In this document: positions 18,832 to 28,729 of the stretch, piece by piece
Position numbering within the stretch: position 1 is the first letter of the stretch
Layout of the letters: each line of letters begins with the position of its first letter
Assembly (NCBI RefSeq): GCF_014873495.1
Contig: NZ_JADBGF010000001.1
Coordinates: 2,232,001 to 2,296,000, forward strand
Direction: 5' to 3'
Source: Streptomyces stelliscabiei
Lineage (GTDB): Bacteria; Actinomycetota; Actinomycetes; Streptomycetales; Streptomycetaceae
Length of the DNA: 64,000 nucleotides
Program-made: the position numbers and the translations under genes
The notes under the pieces: model-generated
Told to the model about the DNA's origin: nothing
What the model saw: only the letters and a program-made list of their open reading frames with translations
The model's database searches: none

Positions 18832-21800
18832 CTACCGGGCGTTGAAGTACTTCGCCTCGGGGTGATGGATCACGATCGCGTCGGTGGACTGCTCGGGGTG
18901 GAGCTGGAACTCCTCCGAGAGCTGGACGCCGATCCGCTCGGGCTCCAGCAGTTCCGCGATCTTGGCGCGGTCCTCCAGGTCGGGGCAGGCGCCGTAGCCG
19001 AGGGAGAAGCGGGCGCCCCGGTACTTGAGGTCGAACATGTCTTCGATCGCGGCCGGGTCCTCGCCTGCGAAGCCCAGTTCAGAGCGCACTCGGGCGTGCC
19101 AGTACTCGGCGAGGGCCTCGGCGAGCTGCACGGACAGGCCGTGGAGTTCGAGGTAGTCGCGGTAGGAGTTGGCCTCGAAGAGCTTGGCGGTCTCCTCGCC
19201 GATGCGGGAGCCGACGGTGACGACCTGGAGGCCGACCACGTCGGTCTCGCCGGACTCCTCCGGGCGGAAGAAGTCGGCCAGGCACAGCCGGCGGCCCCGA
19301 CGCTGGCGCGGGAAGGAGAACCGGGTCCGCTCGTTGCCGTCGTCGTCCAGGATGATCAGGTCGTCGTCCTTGGAGACGCACGGGAAGTAGCCGTAGACGA
19401 CGGCCGCTTCGAGGAGGTTGTCGGTCTGCAGCTTGTCCAGCAGGCCGCGCAGCCGGGGCCGCCCCTCGGTCTCGACCAGCTCCTCGTACGTGGGCCCGTC
19501 GCCGGTGCGGGCCTGCTTGAGGCCCCACTGGCCCTTGAAGAGGGCGCCCTCGTCCAGCCAGGTCGCGTACTCCTTGAGCTGGATGCCCTTGATGACGCGG
19601 GTGCCCCGGAACGGGGGCGTGGGGACGGGGTTGTCGGTGGCGACGTCGGAGCGGACGTGGCCCTCCTCGGGGCGTTCCTCGACCGCCGTGGCGGTGGCCG
19701 TCGCCCGTACCCGGCGCTGCCTCAGCTCGGGCAGGGCCGCCCCGGGGACGCCGCGCTTGACGCCGATGAGCGCGTCCATCAGGCGCAGGCCCTCGAAGGC
19801 GTCGCGGGCGTAGCGGACCTCGCCCTCGTAGATCTCGTACAGGTCCTGCTCGACATACGCCCTGGTCAGGGCGGCGCCGCCGAGGATCACAGGGAAGTCG
19901 GCGGCCATGCCCCGCTGGTTCAGCTCCTGAAGGTTTTCCTTCATGATCACCGTGGACTTGACCAGGAGGCCGGACATGCCGATGACGTCGGCCCGGTGCT
20001 CCCTGGCCGCGTCGAGGATCGCGGAGACCGGCTGCTTGATGCCGAGGTTGACGACGTTGTAGCCGTTGTTGGACAGGATGATGTCGACGAGGTTCTTGCC
20101 GATGTCGTGGACGTCGCCGCGGACGGTTGCCAGCACGATGGTGCCCTTGCCCTCGGCGTCCGACTTCTCCATGTGCGGTTCGAGGTGGGCGACGGCCGTC
20201 TTCATGACCTCGGCCGACTGGAGCACGAACGGCAGCTGCATCTGGCCGGAGCCGAACAGTTCGCCGACGACCTTCATGCCGTCCAGCAGGGTGTCGTTGA
20301 CGATGTCCAGGGCGGGGCGGGTCTGCAGGGCCTCGTCGAGGTCGGCTTCCAGGCCGTTCTTCTCGCCGTCGATGATGCGGCGCTTGAGGCGCTCCTCCAG
20401 CGGGAGGGCGGCCAGTTCCTCGGCCTTGCCGGCCTTCAGGGACTTGGCGGTGGCGCCCTCGAACAGGGCCATCAGCTTCTGCAGGGGGTCGTAGCCCTCG
20501 GCGCGGCGGTCGTGGATGAGGTCGAGGGCCGTCTGCACCTCCTCCTCGCTGAAGCGGGCGATGGGGAGGATCTTCGAGGCGTGCACGATGGCGGAGTCGA
20601 GGCCGGCCTTCGCGCACTCGTCGAGGAAGACGGAGTTGAGGAGGATGCGGGCGGCCGGGTTGAGGCCGAAGGAGATGTTCGACAGGCCCAGCGTCGTCTG
20701 GACGTCGGGGTGGCGGCGCTTGAGTTCCCGGATCGCCTCGATGGTGGCGATGCCGTCCCCCCGGGACTCCTCCTGGCCGGTACAGATGGTGAAGGTCAGG
20801 GTGTCGATGAGGATGTCCGACTCGTGGATGCCCCAGTTGCCGGTGAGGTCGTCGATGAGCCGTTCGGCGATCTCGACCTTCTTCTCCGGGGTGCGGGCCT
20901 GCCCCTCCTCGTCGATGGTCAGCGCGATCAGCGCGGCGCCGTGCTCCTGGGCCAGCGCGGTGACCTTGGCGAAGCGGGACTCGGGGCCGTCGCCGTCCTC
21001 GTAGTTGACGGAGTTGATGACCGCGCGGCCGCCGAGCTTCTCCAGCCCCGCCCGGATCACGTCCACCTCGGTGGAGTCCAGCACGATCGGCAGGGTGGAG
21101 GCGGTGGCGAAGCGGCCGGCGAGTTCGGCCATGTCGGCGACGCCGTCGCGGCCCACGTAGTCGACGCAGAGGTCGAGCATGTGGGCGCCCTCGCGGATCT
21201 GGTCGCGGGCCATCTCCACGCAGTCGTCCCAGCGCGCCTCCAGCATCGCCTCACGGAACTTCTTCGAACCGTTGGCGTTCGTCCGCTCGCCGATGGCCAT
21301 GTACGAGGTGTCCTGGCGGAACGGCACCGTCTGGTAGAGGGAGGCGGCGCCGGGCTCGGGGCGCGGGGCGCGCGCGGTGGGCGTGAGTTCCCGGACGCGC
21401 TCGACGACCTGCCGCAGGTGCTCCGGGGTGGTGCCGCAGCAGCCGCCGACGAGGGAGAGGCCGTACTCGCGGACGAAGTTCTCCTGCGCGTCGGCGAGTT
21501 CGGGGGCCGTCAGCGGGTAGTGGGCGCCGTCCTTGGTCAGCACCGGCAGGCCGGCGTTGGGCATGCAGGACAGCTGGATGCGGGAGTGGCGGGCCAGATA
21601 GCGCAGATGTTCGCTCATCTCGGCCGGGCCGGTCGCGCAGTTCAGGCCGATCATGTCGATGCCCAGGGGCTCCAGCGCCGTCAGCGCGGCACCGATCTCG
21701 GAGCCGAGCAGCATGGTGCCCGTCGTCTCGACCGTCACCGAGACGATCAGGGGGACGTCGTATCCGGCCGTCTGCATCGCGCGGCGGGCGGCGATGACGG

Positions 21801-22359
21801 AGGCCTTCGTCTGCAGCAGGTCCTGGGTGGTCTCCACCAGCAGGGCGTCGGCGCCGCCCGCGAGCAGGCCCTCGGCGTTCTGCTGGTAGGCGTCCCGGAT
21901 GGCGGTGAAGGTGGTGTGGCCGAGGGTGGGCAGCTTGGTGCCGGGACCGATCGAGCCCAGCACCCAGCGCGGGCGGCCGTCGCGCGCGGCGAACTCGTCC
22001 GCCGTCTCGCGGGCGATGCGGGCGCCGGCCTCGGACAGCTCGGCGGTGCGTTCGGGGATGTCGTACTCGCCCAGGGCGGTGAGGTTCGCGCCGAAGGTGT
22101 TGGTCTCCACGCAGTCCACGCCCGCGTCGAAGTACGCGGAGTGCACCGAGCGGACGATGTCGGGGCGGGTGACGTTGAGGACCTCGTTGCAGCCCTCCAG
22201 CTGCTCGAAGTCCTCCAGTGTGGGGTCCTGTGCCTGAAGCATCGTGCCCATCGCGCCGTCGGCGACCACCACACGGGTGGCGAGGGCCTCACGCAGGGCC
22301 TCGGATCGGGCCCGGCCGGCGGCGGCGGACGAGGGGGACGGGTTCGGCAACGAGGCCAT
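18832..22359 (-). CDS. metH: Cobalamin-dependent methionine synthase
   Basis: A 1175-residue modular enzyme transferring methyl from methyltetrahydrofolate via cobalamin to homocysteine. Seen in order: homocysteine domain with zinc ligands (GLNCATG and GGCCGTTPEH), pterin-binding barrel (about 340-600), cobalamin domain with GDVHDIGKNLV carrying the axial His, and the SAM-binding reactivation domain ending HHPEAKYFNAR. ATG 22359 is chosen for GGGAG seven bases upstream; the longer frame adds 86 unlike residues. I saw no B12 or SAM riboswitch in the 394-bp leader. It is slightly shorter than E. coli MetH. Confidence 0.97.
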   Translation of the reverse strand: MASLPNPSPSSAAAGRARSEALREALATRVVVADGAMGTMLQAQDPTLEDFEQLEGCNEVLNVTRPDIVRSVHSAYFDAGVDCVETNTFGANLTALGEYDIPERTAELSEAGARIARETADEFAARDGRPRWVLGSIGPGTKLPTLGHTTFTAIRDAYQQNAEGLLAGGADALLVETTQDLLQTKASVIAARRAMQTAGYDVPLIVSVTVETTGTMLLGSEIGAALTALEPLGIDMIGLNCATGPAEMSEHLRYLARHSRIQLSCMPNAGLPVLTKDGAHYPLTAPELADAQENFVREYGLSLVGGCCGTTPEHLRQVVERVRELTPTARAPRPEPGAASLYQTVPFRQDTSYMAIGERTNANGSKKFREAMLEARWDDCVEMARDQIREGAHMLDLCVDYVGRDGVADMAELAGRFATASTLPIVLDSTEVDVIRAGLEKLGGRAVINSVNYEDGDGPESRFAKVTALAQEHGAALIALTIDEEGQARTPEKKVEIAERLIDDLTGNWGIHESDILIDTLTFTICTGQEESRGDGIATIEAIRELKRRHPDVQTTLGLSNISFGLNPAARILLNSVFLDECAKAGLDSAIVHASKILPIARFSEEEVQTALDLIHDRRAEGYDPLQKLMALFEGATAKSLKAGKAEELAALPLEERLKRRIIDGEKNGLEADLDEALQTRPALDIVNDTLLDGMKVVGELFGSGQMQLPFVLQSAEVMKTAVAHLEPHMEKSDAEGKGTIVLATVRGDVHDIGKNLVDIILSNNGYNVVNLGIKQPVSAILDAAREHRADVIGMSGLLVKSTVIMKENLQELNQRGMAADFPVILGGAALTRAYVEQDLYEIYEGEVRYARDAFEGLRLMDALIGVKRGVPGAALPELRQRRVRATATATAVEERPEEGHVRSDVATDNPVPTPPFRGTRVIKGIQLKEYATWLDEGALFKGQWGLKQARTGDGPTYEELVETEGRPRLRGLLDKLQTDNLLEAAVVYGYFPCVSKDDDLIILDDDGNERTRFSFPRQRRGRRLCLADFFRPEESGETDVVGLQVVTVGSRIGEETAKLFEANSYRDYLELHGLSVQLAEALAEYWHARVRSELGFAGEDPAAIEDMFDLKYRGARFSLGYGACPDLEDRAKIAELLEPERIGVQLSEEFQLHPEQSTDAIVIHHPEAKYFNAR

Positions 22360-22753
22360 GGAGCTGCTCCCTGGAGTGCGACGGCTGTCGGCTTTGCGGC
22401 CTCCCATGGAAGCCGCACGCCGCAAGGGTAGCCCGCGGCGCCGCGGATGGTCAGGGCGGTCCACGGGGCGGACGGGCGTGGCGTACGCGGCCGAGTGCGG
22501 TTTACTCCGACGACGAAACGAACGCCGGACACCGCTCCGACACCACACGCACACCTCACGATCACACGGCCGTCGCACCCGCACCGGACGAACACCGCAC
22601 GGGCACAGGGGCGGCACCGCGCGACGGGGTGTGTCCGAAAAGCTGGTGACGGCTATTAGCGAGAGGTCGGCAACGACCGGTAGTGTTCGACATTGCCGAA
22701 CGATGGAAGTTCAGTCGCGTACGGCGGTCGAAGGGGACGGAGGCAGGACGGCG
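22360..22753. other. Divergent control region metH / gylR
   Basis: A gene-free stretch of 394 bp with promoters for both flanking genes. The gylR side holds the palindrome at 22685-22701 described separately. The metH side is unusually rich in alternating purine/CA runs (near 22545-22600), with no riboswitch fold or short leader gene that I could recognise. Confidence 0.6.
22685..22701. promoter_or_regulatory. Candidate GylR operator upstream of gylR
   Basis: GTTCGACATTGCCGAAC is an inverted repeat (GTTCG/CGAAC) 52 bp before the gylR start. Nearly the same sequence recurs before glpF at 23830-23846. IclR-family repressors bind such sites and often regulate themselves; GylR autoregulation is known in S. 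coelicolor. Confidence 0.65.
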
Positions 22754-23518
22754 ATGGCACGGAACATCCAGTCGCTCGAACGGGCGGCCGCGATGCTGCG
22801 GTTGCTCGCGGGCGGCGAGCGGCGGCTCGGCCTGTCGGACATCGCCTCGTCGCTGGGCCTCGCCAAGGGCACCGCCCACGGCATACTGCGCACGCTCCAG
22901 CAGGAGGGGTTCGTCGAACAGGACGACGCCTCCGGGCGCTATCAGCTGGGCGCGGAGCTGCTGCGGCTCGGGACCACCTATCTGGACGTCCACGAGCTGC
23001 GGGCCCGCGCGCTGGTCTGGACGGACGACCTGGCCCGCTCCAGCGGCGAGAGCGTCCACCTCGGGGTGCTGCACCTGCAGGGCGTGCTGATCGTGCACCA
23101 CGTCTTCCGGCCCGACGACAGCCGGCAGGTCCTGGAGATAGGGGCCATGCAGCCCCTGCACTCCACCGCTCTCGGCAAGGTCCTCGCCGCGTACGACCCG
23201 GTCGCGCACAGCGAGGTCCTGGAGGCCGAGCGCAAGGCGTTCACCGACCGGACCGTGCACGCTCTGGACGACTTCGAGAACGTCCTGGACCTCACCCGCG
23301 CGCGCGGGTACGCGGCCGACGTGGAGGAGACCTGGGAGGGCGTGGCGTCCGTCGCCGCCCCCATCCACGACCGGCGGCGCATGCCCGTCGGCGCGGTGGG
23401 CATCACCGGCGCCGTGGAGCGGCTGTGCCGTGCGGGCGAGCTGCGCCCCGAGCTGGTCGCGGCCGTGCGGGACTGCGCCCGCGCGGTCTCGCGCGACCTG
23501 GGCGCGGCACGGTTCTGA
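22754..23518 (+). CDS. gylR: Glycerol operon regulator GylR (IclR family)
   Basis: A 254-residue regulator, the same length as S. coelicolor GylR. The N-terminal winged helix reads IQSLERAAAMLRLLAGGERR followed by SDIASSLGLAKGTAHGILRT; the C-terminal IclR effector domain spans about residues 75-250. ATG 22754 has GGAGG ten bases upstream. It directly precedes glpF-glpK-glpD in the same direction, separated by a terminator and a 409-bp promoter region. It should repress the glycerol genes until glycerol or glycerol 3-phosphate is present. Confidence 0.95.
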   Translation: MARNIQSLERAAAMLRLLAGGERRLGLSDIASSLGLAKGTAHGILRTLQQEGFVEQDDASGRYQLGAELLRLGTTYLDVHELRARALVWTDDLARSSGESVHLGVLHLQGVLIVHHVFRPDDSRQVLEIGAMQPLHSTALGKVLAAYDPVAHSEVLEAERKAFTDRTVHALDDFENVLDLTRARGYAADVEETWEGVASVAAPIHDRRRMPVGAVGITGAVERLCRAGELRPELVAAVRDCARAVSRDLGAARF

Positions 23519-23533
23519 CGGCCGCCGCCTGAC

Positions 23534-23580
23534 ACGGCGAAGGCCGGGCCGCCCCCACCGGGCGTCCCGGCCTTCGCCGT
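23534..23580 (+). terminator. Terminator after gylR
   Basis: ACGGCGAAGGCCGGG pairs with CCCGGCCTTCGCCGT over a 17-base loop, starting 16 bp after the gylR stop. It separates gylR from the glycerol operon. Confidence 0.75.
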
Positions 23581-23768
23581 ACGCGCGCGTGCCCGCTCCC
23601 CGCCGCGGGGGCGCGCCCACCCGTCGCCGCACACGCGTGCGAGACCTCCGCCGCGCGCGCCGCCACGCTCCGCCGTACGCGCGTGCCGTCGCCCGCCCCG
23701 CCCACCTGCTCGCACGGGCCCCTAGCAGCAGTTTCAAGATCGATGGGCCGGTTCGATCAATAACGATC

Positions 23769-23846
23769 GTGTTTTCGACAACACAGCTCTTGACGCGCCC
23801 GTAACACCGAAGCAAGACTCCCGTCCATCGGTCGACATTGTCGAAC
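23769..23846. promoter_or_regulatory. glpF promoter region with two GylR-like operators
   Basis: GGTCGACATTGTCGAAC at 23830-23846 matches the palindrome upstream of gylR at all but two positions. A second inverted repeat, GTGTTTTCGACAACAC at 23769-23784, contains the shared half-site TTCGACA. The two centres are about 62 bp apart. The remainder of 23581-23927 is GC-rich and has no gene. Confidence 0.6.
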
Positions 23847-23927
23847 ACCTACCGGCAATACGCGCTAGAGTGTGACAACGCCATGGGCCGAACTCTTTCC
23901 CCTGGACGAAGGACAAAGGAGTCGCGG

Positions 23928-24725
23928 GTGTCCAGCTCCGACATCTTCATCGGCGAGACCATCGGTACCGCCCTACTCATCCTGCTCGGCGGCGGCGTCT
24001 GCGCGGCCGTCACCCTGAAGGCCTCCAAGGCCCGTAACGCCGGTTGGCTCGCCATCACCTTCGGGTGGGGCTTCGCCGTTCTGACGGCCGTCTACACCTC
24101 CGCGCCGCTGTCCGGCGCCCACCTCAACCCGGCCGTCACCCTCGCGCTCGCGCTGAAGAAGGACGGCATCCCCTGGGGCGACGTCCCGATCTACTGGGGC
24201 GGTCAGCTGCTCGGCGCGATGATCGGCGCGGCGCTGGTCTGGGTCGCCTACTACGGCCAGTTCCACGCCCACCTCACCGACCGCGAGATCGTCGGCGAGC
24301 CGGCGGAGGCCGCGAAGACCAAGTCGGTCGAGGCCCGGGAGAAGGGCGCCGGCCCCGTGCTCGGCATCTTCTCCACCGGCCCCGAGGTCCGCGTCGCGTG
24401 GCAGAACGTCGCCACCGAGGTCATCGGCACCATCGTGCTCGTCCTGGCGGTCCTGACCCAGGGCCTGAACGGCGACGGCAAGGGTCTCGGCACGCTCGGC
24501 GCCCTGATCACCGCGCTCGTCGTGGTCTCCATCGGTCTGTCCCTCGGTGGCCCGACCGGTTACGCGATCAACCCGGCCCGTGACCTCGGTCCGCGCATCG
24601 TGCACGCCCTTCTGCCCCTGCCCAACAAGGGTGGCTCCGACTGGAGCTACTCCTGGGTCCCGGTGGTCGGCCCCCTGATCGGCGCCGCCATCGCTGCAGG
24701 CATCTACAACGTCGCTTTCGCCTGA
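23928..24725 (+). CDS. glpF: Glycerol facilitator
   Basis: A 265-residue aquaglyceroporin in the cytoplasmic membrane. Both half-helix signatures are visible: NPAVT (in [15 protein letters not shown]) and NPARD (in [11 protein letters not shown]), with six membrane helices and the duplicated fold. The second NPA with Asp after it (NPARD) is typical of glycerol-passing members. GTG 23928 has AAAGGAG six bases before it; an in-frame upstream ATG would add 30 hydrophilic residues. It is the first gene of the gyl operon. Confidence 0.96.
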   Translation: MSSSDIFIGETIGTALLILLGGGVCAAVTLKASKARNAGWLAITFGWGFAVLTAVYTSAPLSGAHLNPAVTLALALKKDGIPWGDVPIYWGGQLLGAMIGAALVWVAYYGQFHAHLTDREIVGEPAEAAKTKSVEAREKGAGPVLGIFSTGPEVRVAWQNVATEVIGTIVLVLAVLTQGLNGDGKGLGTLGALITALVVVSIGLSLGGPTGYAINPARDLGPRIVHALLPLPNKGGSDWSYSWVPVVGPLIGAAIAAGIYNVAFA

Positions 24726-24826
24726 GAGCGCCGAGCCGCGGGTCCCGGGAAACCCGGGATTCCGCGGAACACTCGGTACGCGCCGTACGTACAGCCCCAT
24801 ACCCAGTGAACTTTCAGGAGCACACC

Positions 24827-26365
24827 GTGACCGACGCACACACCGCCGGGCCCTTCATCGCCGCCATCGACCAGGGCACCACGTCCAGCCGCTGTATCGT
24901 CTTCGACCGCGACGGACGCATCGTCTCCGTCGACCAGAAGGAGCACGAGCAGATCTTCCCGAAGCCGGGCTGGGTCGAGCACGACGCCACCGAGATCTGG
25001 ACGAACGTCCAGGAGGTCGTCGCCGGGGCCATCGAGAAGGCCGGCATCACCCGCGACGACATCAAGGCCATCGGCATCACCAACCAGCGCGAGACCACGC
25101 TGCTCTGGGACAAGAACACCGGTGAGCCCGTCCACAACGCCATCGTCTGGCAGGACACCCGGACCGACGCCCTGTGCCGCGAGCTCGGCCGCAACGTCGG
25201 CCAGGACCGCTTCCGCCGCGAGACGGGCCTCCCGCTGGCCTCGTACTTCGCCGGCCCCAAGGCCCGCTGGCTGCTCGACAACGTCGAGGGCCTGCGCGAG
25301 CGCGCCGAGGCCGGCGACATCCTCTTCGGCACCATGGACAGCTGGGTCATCTGGAACCTGACGGGCGGTGTCGACGGCGGCAAGCACTACACCGACGTCA
25401 CCAACGCCTCCCGCACCATGCTGATGAACCTGCACACCCTGGAGTGGGACGACAAGATCGCCGAGTCCATCGGCGTCCCGCTGTCGATGCTCCCCGAGAT
25501 CCGTTCCTCCGCCGAGGTGTACGGCGAGGTCACCGGCGGCCGGCTCGGCGACCTGCTGGGCGGCATCCCGGTCGCCTCCGCGCTCGGCGACCAGCAGGCG
25601 GCCCTGTTCGGCCAGACCTGCTTCGAGGAGGGCGAGGCCAAGTCCACGTACGGCACCGGCACGTTCATGCTGCTGAACACCGGTGAGAAGATCATCAACT
25701 CCTACAGCGGCCTGCTGACCACGGTCGGCTACCGGATCGGCGACCAGAAGCCGGTCTACGCGCTGGAGGGCTCGATCGCCGTCACCGGTTCGCTGGTGCA
25801 GTGGATGCGCGACCAGATGGGCCTCATCTCCACCGCCGCCGAGATCGAGACCCTCGCGCTCTCGGTCGAGGACAACGGCGGCGCGTACTTCGTACCGGCC
25901 TTCTCCGGTCTGTTCGCCCCGTACTGGCGCTCCGACGCCCGCGGTGTGATCGCCGGCCTCACCCGGTACGTCACCAAGGCGCACCTCGCGCGCGCCGTCC
26001 TGGAGGCCACCGCCTGGCAGACCCGCGAGATCACGGACGCCATGACCAAGGACTCGGGCGTCGAGCTCGCGGCGCTCAAGGTCGACGGCGGCATGACCTC
26101 CAACAACCTGCTGATGCAGACCCTCTCGGACTTCCTCGACGCGCCCGTGGTGCGCCCGATGGTCGCCGAGACCACCTGCCTCGGCGCCGCCTACGCCGCC
26201 GGTCTCGCCGTCGGCTTCTGGAACAGCACCGACGACCTGCGCGCCAACTGGCGGCGGGCCGCCGAGTGGACCCCCCGCATGGACGCGGAGACCCGCGACC
26301 GTGAGTACAAGAGCTGGCTCAAGGCCGTCGAGCGGACCATGGGCTGGCTCGAGGACGAGAGCTGA
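24827..26365 (+). CDS. glpK: Glycerol kinase
   Basis: A 512-residue FGGY-family kinase converting glycerol to sn-glycerol 3-phosphate with ATP. The phosphate-1 motif is [16 protein letters not shown]; the catalytic Asp lies in the [12 protein letters not shown] segment, and the adenosine motif is [17 protein letters not shown] 24827 has CAGGAG six bases upstream. It follows glpF by 101 bp and precedes glpD by 54 bp, all one direction, so the three form one operon under GylR. Confidence 0.97.
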   Translation: MTDAHTAGPFIAAIDQGTTSSRCIVFDRDGRIVSVDQKEHEQIFPKPGWVEHDATEIWTNVQEVVAGAIEKAGITRDDIKAIGITNQRETTLLWDKNTGEPVHNAIVWQDTRTDALCRELGRNVGQDRFRRETGLPLASYFAGPKARWLLDNVEGLRERAEAGDILFGTMDSWVIWNLTGGVDGGKHYTDVTNASRTMLMNLHTLEWDDKIAESIGVPLSMLPEIRSSAEVYGEVTGGRLGDLLGGIPVASALGDQQAALFGQTCFEEGEAKSTYGTGTFMLLNTGEKIINSYSGLLTTVGYRIGDQKPVYALEGSIAVTGSLVQWMRDQMGLISTAAEIETLALSVEDNGGAYFVPAFSGLFAPYWRSDARGVIAGLTRYVTKAHLARAVLEATAWQTREITDAMTKDSGVELAALKVDGGMTSNNLLMQTLSDFLDAPVVRPMVAETTCLGAAYAAGLAVGFWNSTDDLRANWRRAAEWTPRMDAETRDREYKSWLKAVERTMGWLEDES

Positions 26366-26419
26366 GCCGGAGCCCGCGACGGCTCCGACACCGGCTCTGA
26401 TGAGGAGTAATAACCCGAC

Positions 26420-28036
26420 ATGACCAGTCAGACCACCCTGCAGACCCTGCCTGCCCTGGGGACGCGCCCGGCGTCCGGCTCGAACCCGAGCCGTGCCGAG
26501 ACCCGGGAGCAGCTCTCCAAGGCGTCGTACGACCTCCTCGTGATCGGCGGCGGCATCCTGGGCATCTCCACCGCCTGGCACGCCGCGCAGTCCGGGCTCA
26601 GGGTGGCTCTGGTCGACGCCGGCGACTTCGCCGGCGCCACCTCCTCCGCCTCCTCCAAGCTGCTCCACGGCGGCCTGCGCTATCTGCAGACCGGCGCGGT
26701 GAAGCTGGTGGCGGAGAACCACTTCGAGCGCCGTGCGGTGTCCCGCCAGGTGGCCCCCCACCTGGCGAACCCGCTCACGTTCTACCTCCCCGTGTACAAG
26801 GGCGGGCCGCACGGCGCGGCGAAGCTCGGGGCGGGCGTCTTCGCCTACTCCGCGCTGTCGGCGTTCGGTGACGGCGTGGGCCACCTCCTCTCCCCCGCCA
26901 AGGCGGCGCAGGACGTGCCCGAGCTGCGCACCGACAACCTCAAGGCCGTTGCCGTGTACGGCGACGACCAGATGAACGACTCCCGGATGGCCCTGATGAC
27001 GGTCCGCGCGGCCGTCGAGTCGGGTGCCGTCGTCCTGAACCACGCCGAGGTCACCGGGCTGCGGTTCACCAAGGGCCGGGTGACCGGTGCCGAGCTGCGC
27101 GACCGGCTGTCCGGCGACGAGTTCGGCGTCGACGCCCGGCTCGTGCTGAACGCGACCGGGCCGTGGGTCGACCACCTGCGCAAGATGGAGAACCCGGACG
27201 CGGCCCCCTCGATCCGCCTCTCCAAGGGCGCGCACCTGGTCCTGAAGCGGACGGCTCCGTGGAAGGCCGCGCTCGCCACCCCCATCGACAAGTACCGCAT
27301 CACCTTCGCCCTCCCCTGGGAGGACATGCTGCTGCTCGGCACCACCGACGAGGTGTACGAGGGCGACCCGGCGGATGTCGCGGTCACCGAGAAGGACACG
27401 GCCCAGATACTCGACGAGGCCGCGTTCTCCATCCGCGACCAGCAGCTCGACCGTGACCTGATCACCTACTCGTTCGCCGGTCTGCGGGTGCTGCCGGGCG
27501 GTCCCGGTGACACCGCGAAGGCCAAGCGCGAGACGGTCGTCACCGAGGGCCGGGGCGGCATGCTGTCCGTCGCGGGCGGCAAGTGGACGACCTTCCGGCA
27601 CATCGGCCGCACGATCATGAAGAAGCTGGAGGCGCTCCCCGGCCACCCGCTGGGCGAGGACTTCGAGCCGGTCGCCTCCCTGCCCAAGAAGCTGCCGCTG
27701 CCGGGCGTCGCCAACCCGCGCGCGGTGGCCCACCGCCTCCTCGTCGACCGCCCGGCCCCCGGCCCCCGCATGGGCGCCGACACGGCCCGCCATCTGGCCA
27801 CGCACTACGGCTCACTCGCCTTCGACATCGCCCGCCTCGCCAACGAGAGCCCCGAGCTGGGCGAGCGCGTCCACCCGGACGCCCCCGAGATCTGGGCGCA
27901 GGTCGTCTACGCCCGCGACACCGAGTGGGCCGAGACCGCCGACGACGTGCTGCGCCGCCGGACGACCCTGACGATACGAGGGCTGGCCACGGACGAGGTC
28001 CGCGCGAAGGTCCAGGCCCTGCTCGACAAGAAGTAA
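26420..28036 (+). CDS. glpD: Aerobic glycerol-3-phosphate dehydrogenase
   Basis: A 538-residue FAD enzyme oxidising glycerol 3-phosphate to dihydroxyacetone phosphate and passing electrons to the respiratory quinone pool at the membrane. The FAD-binding Rossmann motif DLLVIGGGILGISTAWHAAQ follows a 40-residue N-terminal extension, and the conserved HGGLRYLQ follows. The C-terminal DAO_C domain starts near residue 410. ATG 26420 has GAGGAG at a slightly long distance. It completes the gyl operon. Confidence 0.97.
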   Translation: MTSQTTLQTLPALGTRPASGSNPSRAETREQLSKASYDLLVIGGGILGISTAWHAAQSGLRVALVDAGDFAGATSSASSKLLHGGLRYLQTGAVKLVAENHFERRAVSRQVAPHLANPLTFYLPVYKGGPHGAAKLGAGVFAYSALSAFGDGVGHLLSPAKAAQDVPELRTDNLKAVAVYGDDQMNDSRMALMTVRAAVESGAVVLNHAEVTGLRFTKGRVTGAELRDRLSGDEFGVDARLVLNATGPWVDHLRKMENPDAAPSIRLSKGAHLVLKRTAPWKAALATPIDKYRITFALPWEDMLLLGTTDEVYEGDPADVAVTEKDTAQILDEAAFSIRDQQLDRDLITYSFAGLRVLPGGPGDTAKAKRETVVTEGRGGMLSVAGGKWTTFRHIGRTIMKKLEALPGHPLGEDFEPVASLPKKLPLPGVANPRAVAHRLLVDRPAPGPRMGADTARHLATHYGSLAFDIARLANESPELGERVHPDAPEIWAQVVYARDTEWAETADDVLRRRTTLTIRGLATDEVRAKVQALLDKK

Positions 28037-28086
28037 CCGGGTTTCGGCGCCGGCCTCCTCCCCTGACCGGGGCGGGCACCGAGCGG

Positions 28087-28120
28087 AAGGGGCGGCTCCA
28101 CACCTGTGGGGCCGCCCCTT
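28087..28120 (+). terminator. Terminator of the glycerol operon
   Basis: AAGGGGCGGC pairs with GCCGCCCCTT, with a further inner stem, 50 bp after glpD. It ends with a TT run. It marks the left border of the region that differs from the S. coelicolor gene order. Confidence 0.8.
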
Positions 28121-28200
28121 CGGCATGCCCGACCGGCTGATGCGCCTCTCGCTGCCACGCCGGTCCCGTCGAGCCGGCCGCCCTGCGCGAGGCGTTCTCC

Positions 28201-28729
28201 GTGGACGACGGCGGGCAGTCGGCCCTCGGCTGGACGGCCGTGCACGCCTTCGAGGCGGAGCACGGGGTGGTGCTCCCAGAGCCGTACCGCACGTGCGTGG
28301 CGGAGGTGCCCGACGGACCGTGGCAGGGCCCGCCGGAGTACGGGCTCGTGGGGCCGGCCGGCCTGCCCGTGGACCGGGGCGACGGGGCGACGGGGCGACG
28401 GGGCGGACCGTGCCCTGGGCGAGCCGTTCGCGCTCACGGCCGCGTGGCTGTGGGAGGAGGACGAGGGGCCCTACGAGGACCCGGACTCCGTGATCGACGC
28501 GGTGAGCGACCATGGCTCCGTCGTGCTCGGGACCGATGGCCGCGCCATGAACTGGCATCTCGTCGTCACCGGCCCCCATCGGGGACACATAGGGCACGTC
28601 ACCGATGTGGGTGCCCTGCCGTTCGGCGCGGAGTTCGGCCACACGACCTCCGCGCCCGGCTTCGCCGACTGGGTCGCCCACTGGGCCGCCGGGAAGGAGT
28701 GGTTCGACGCCGAGTCATCCCCGTGGTGA
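28201..28729 (+). pseudogene. SMI1/KNR4 (SUKH) family gene, frameshifted in an 8-bp repeat
   Basis: The first part (28201 to about 28380) encodes an SUKH-like start, HAFEAEHGVVLPEPYRTCVA and GPPEYGLVG, in one frame. The second part (about 28405 to 28729) continues with WLWEEDEGPYEDPDS through DWVAHWAAGKEWF in the next frame. The break falls in three copies of GACGGGGC (28381-28404). Gain of one 8-bp copy would rejoin the frames. GTG 28201 has GAGG upstream, although coding-like residues begin about 20 codons earlier without a start. SUKH proteins are often immunity proteins. The last 15 bases overlap the end of mtnK on the other strand. Confidence 0.7.

Noticed and set aside
22360..22753. B12 or SAM riboswitch before metH
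   Set aside because: No B12-box or SAM-type conserved core was seen in the leader.
28381..28404. Repeat considered as a CRISPR or minisatellite
   Set aside because: Only three 8-bp copies with no spacers; it is better explained as the frameshift site of the SUKH gene.
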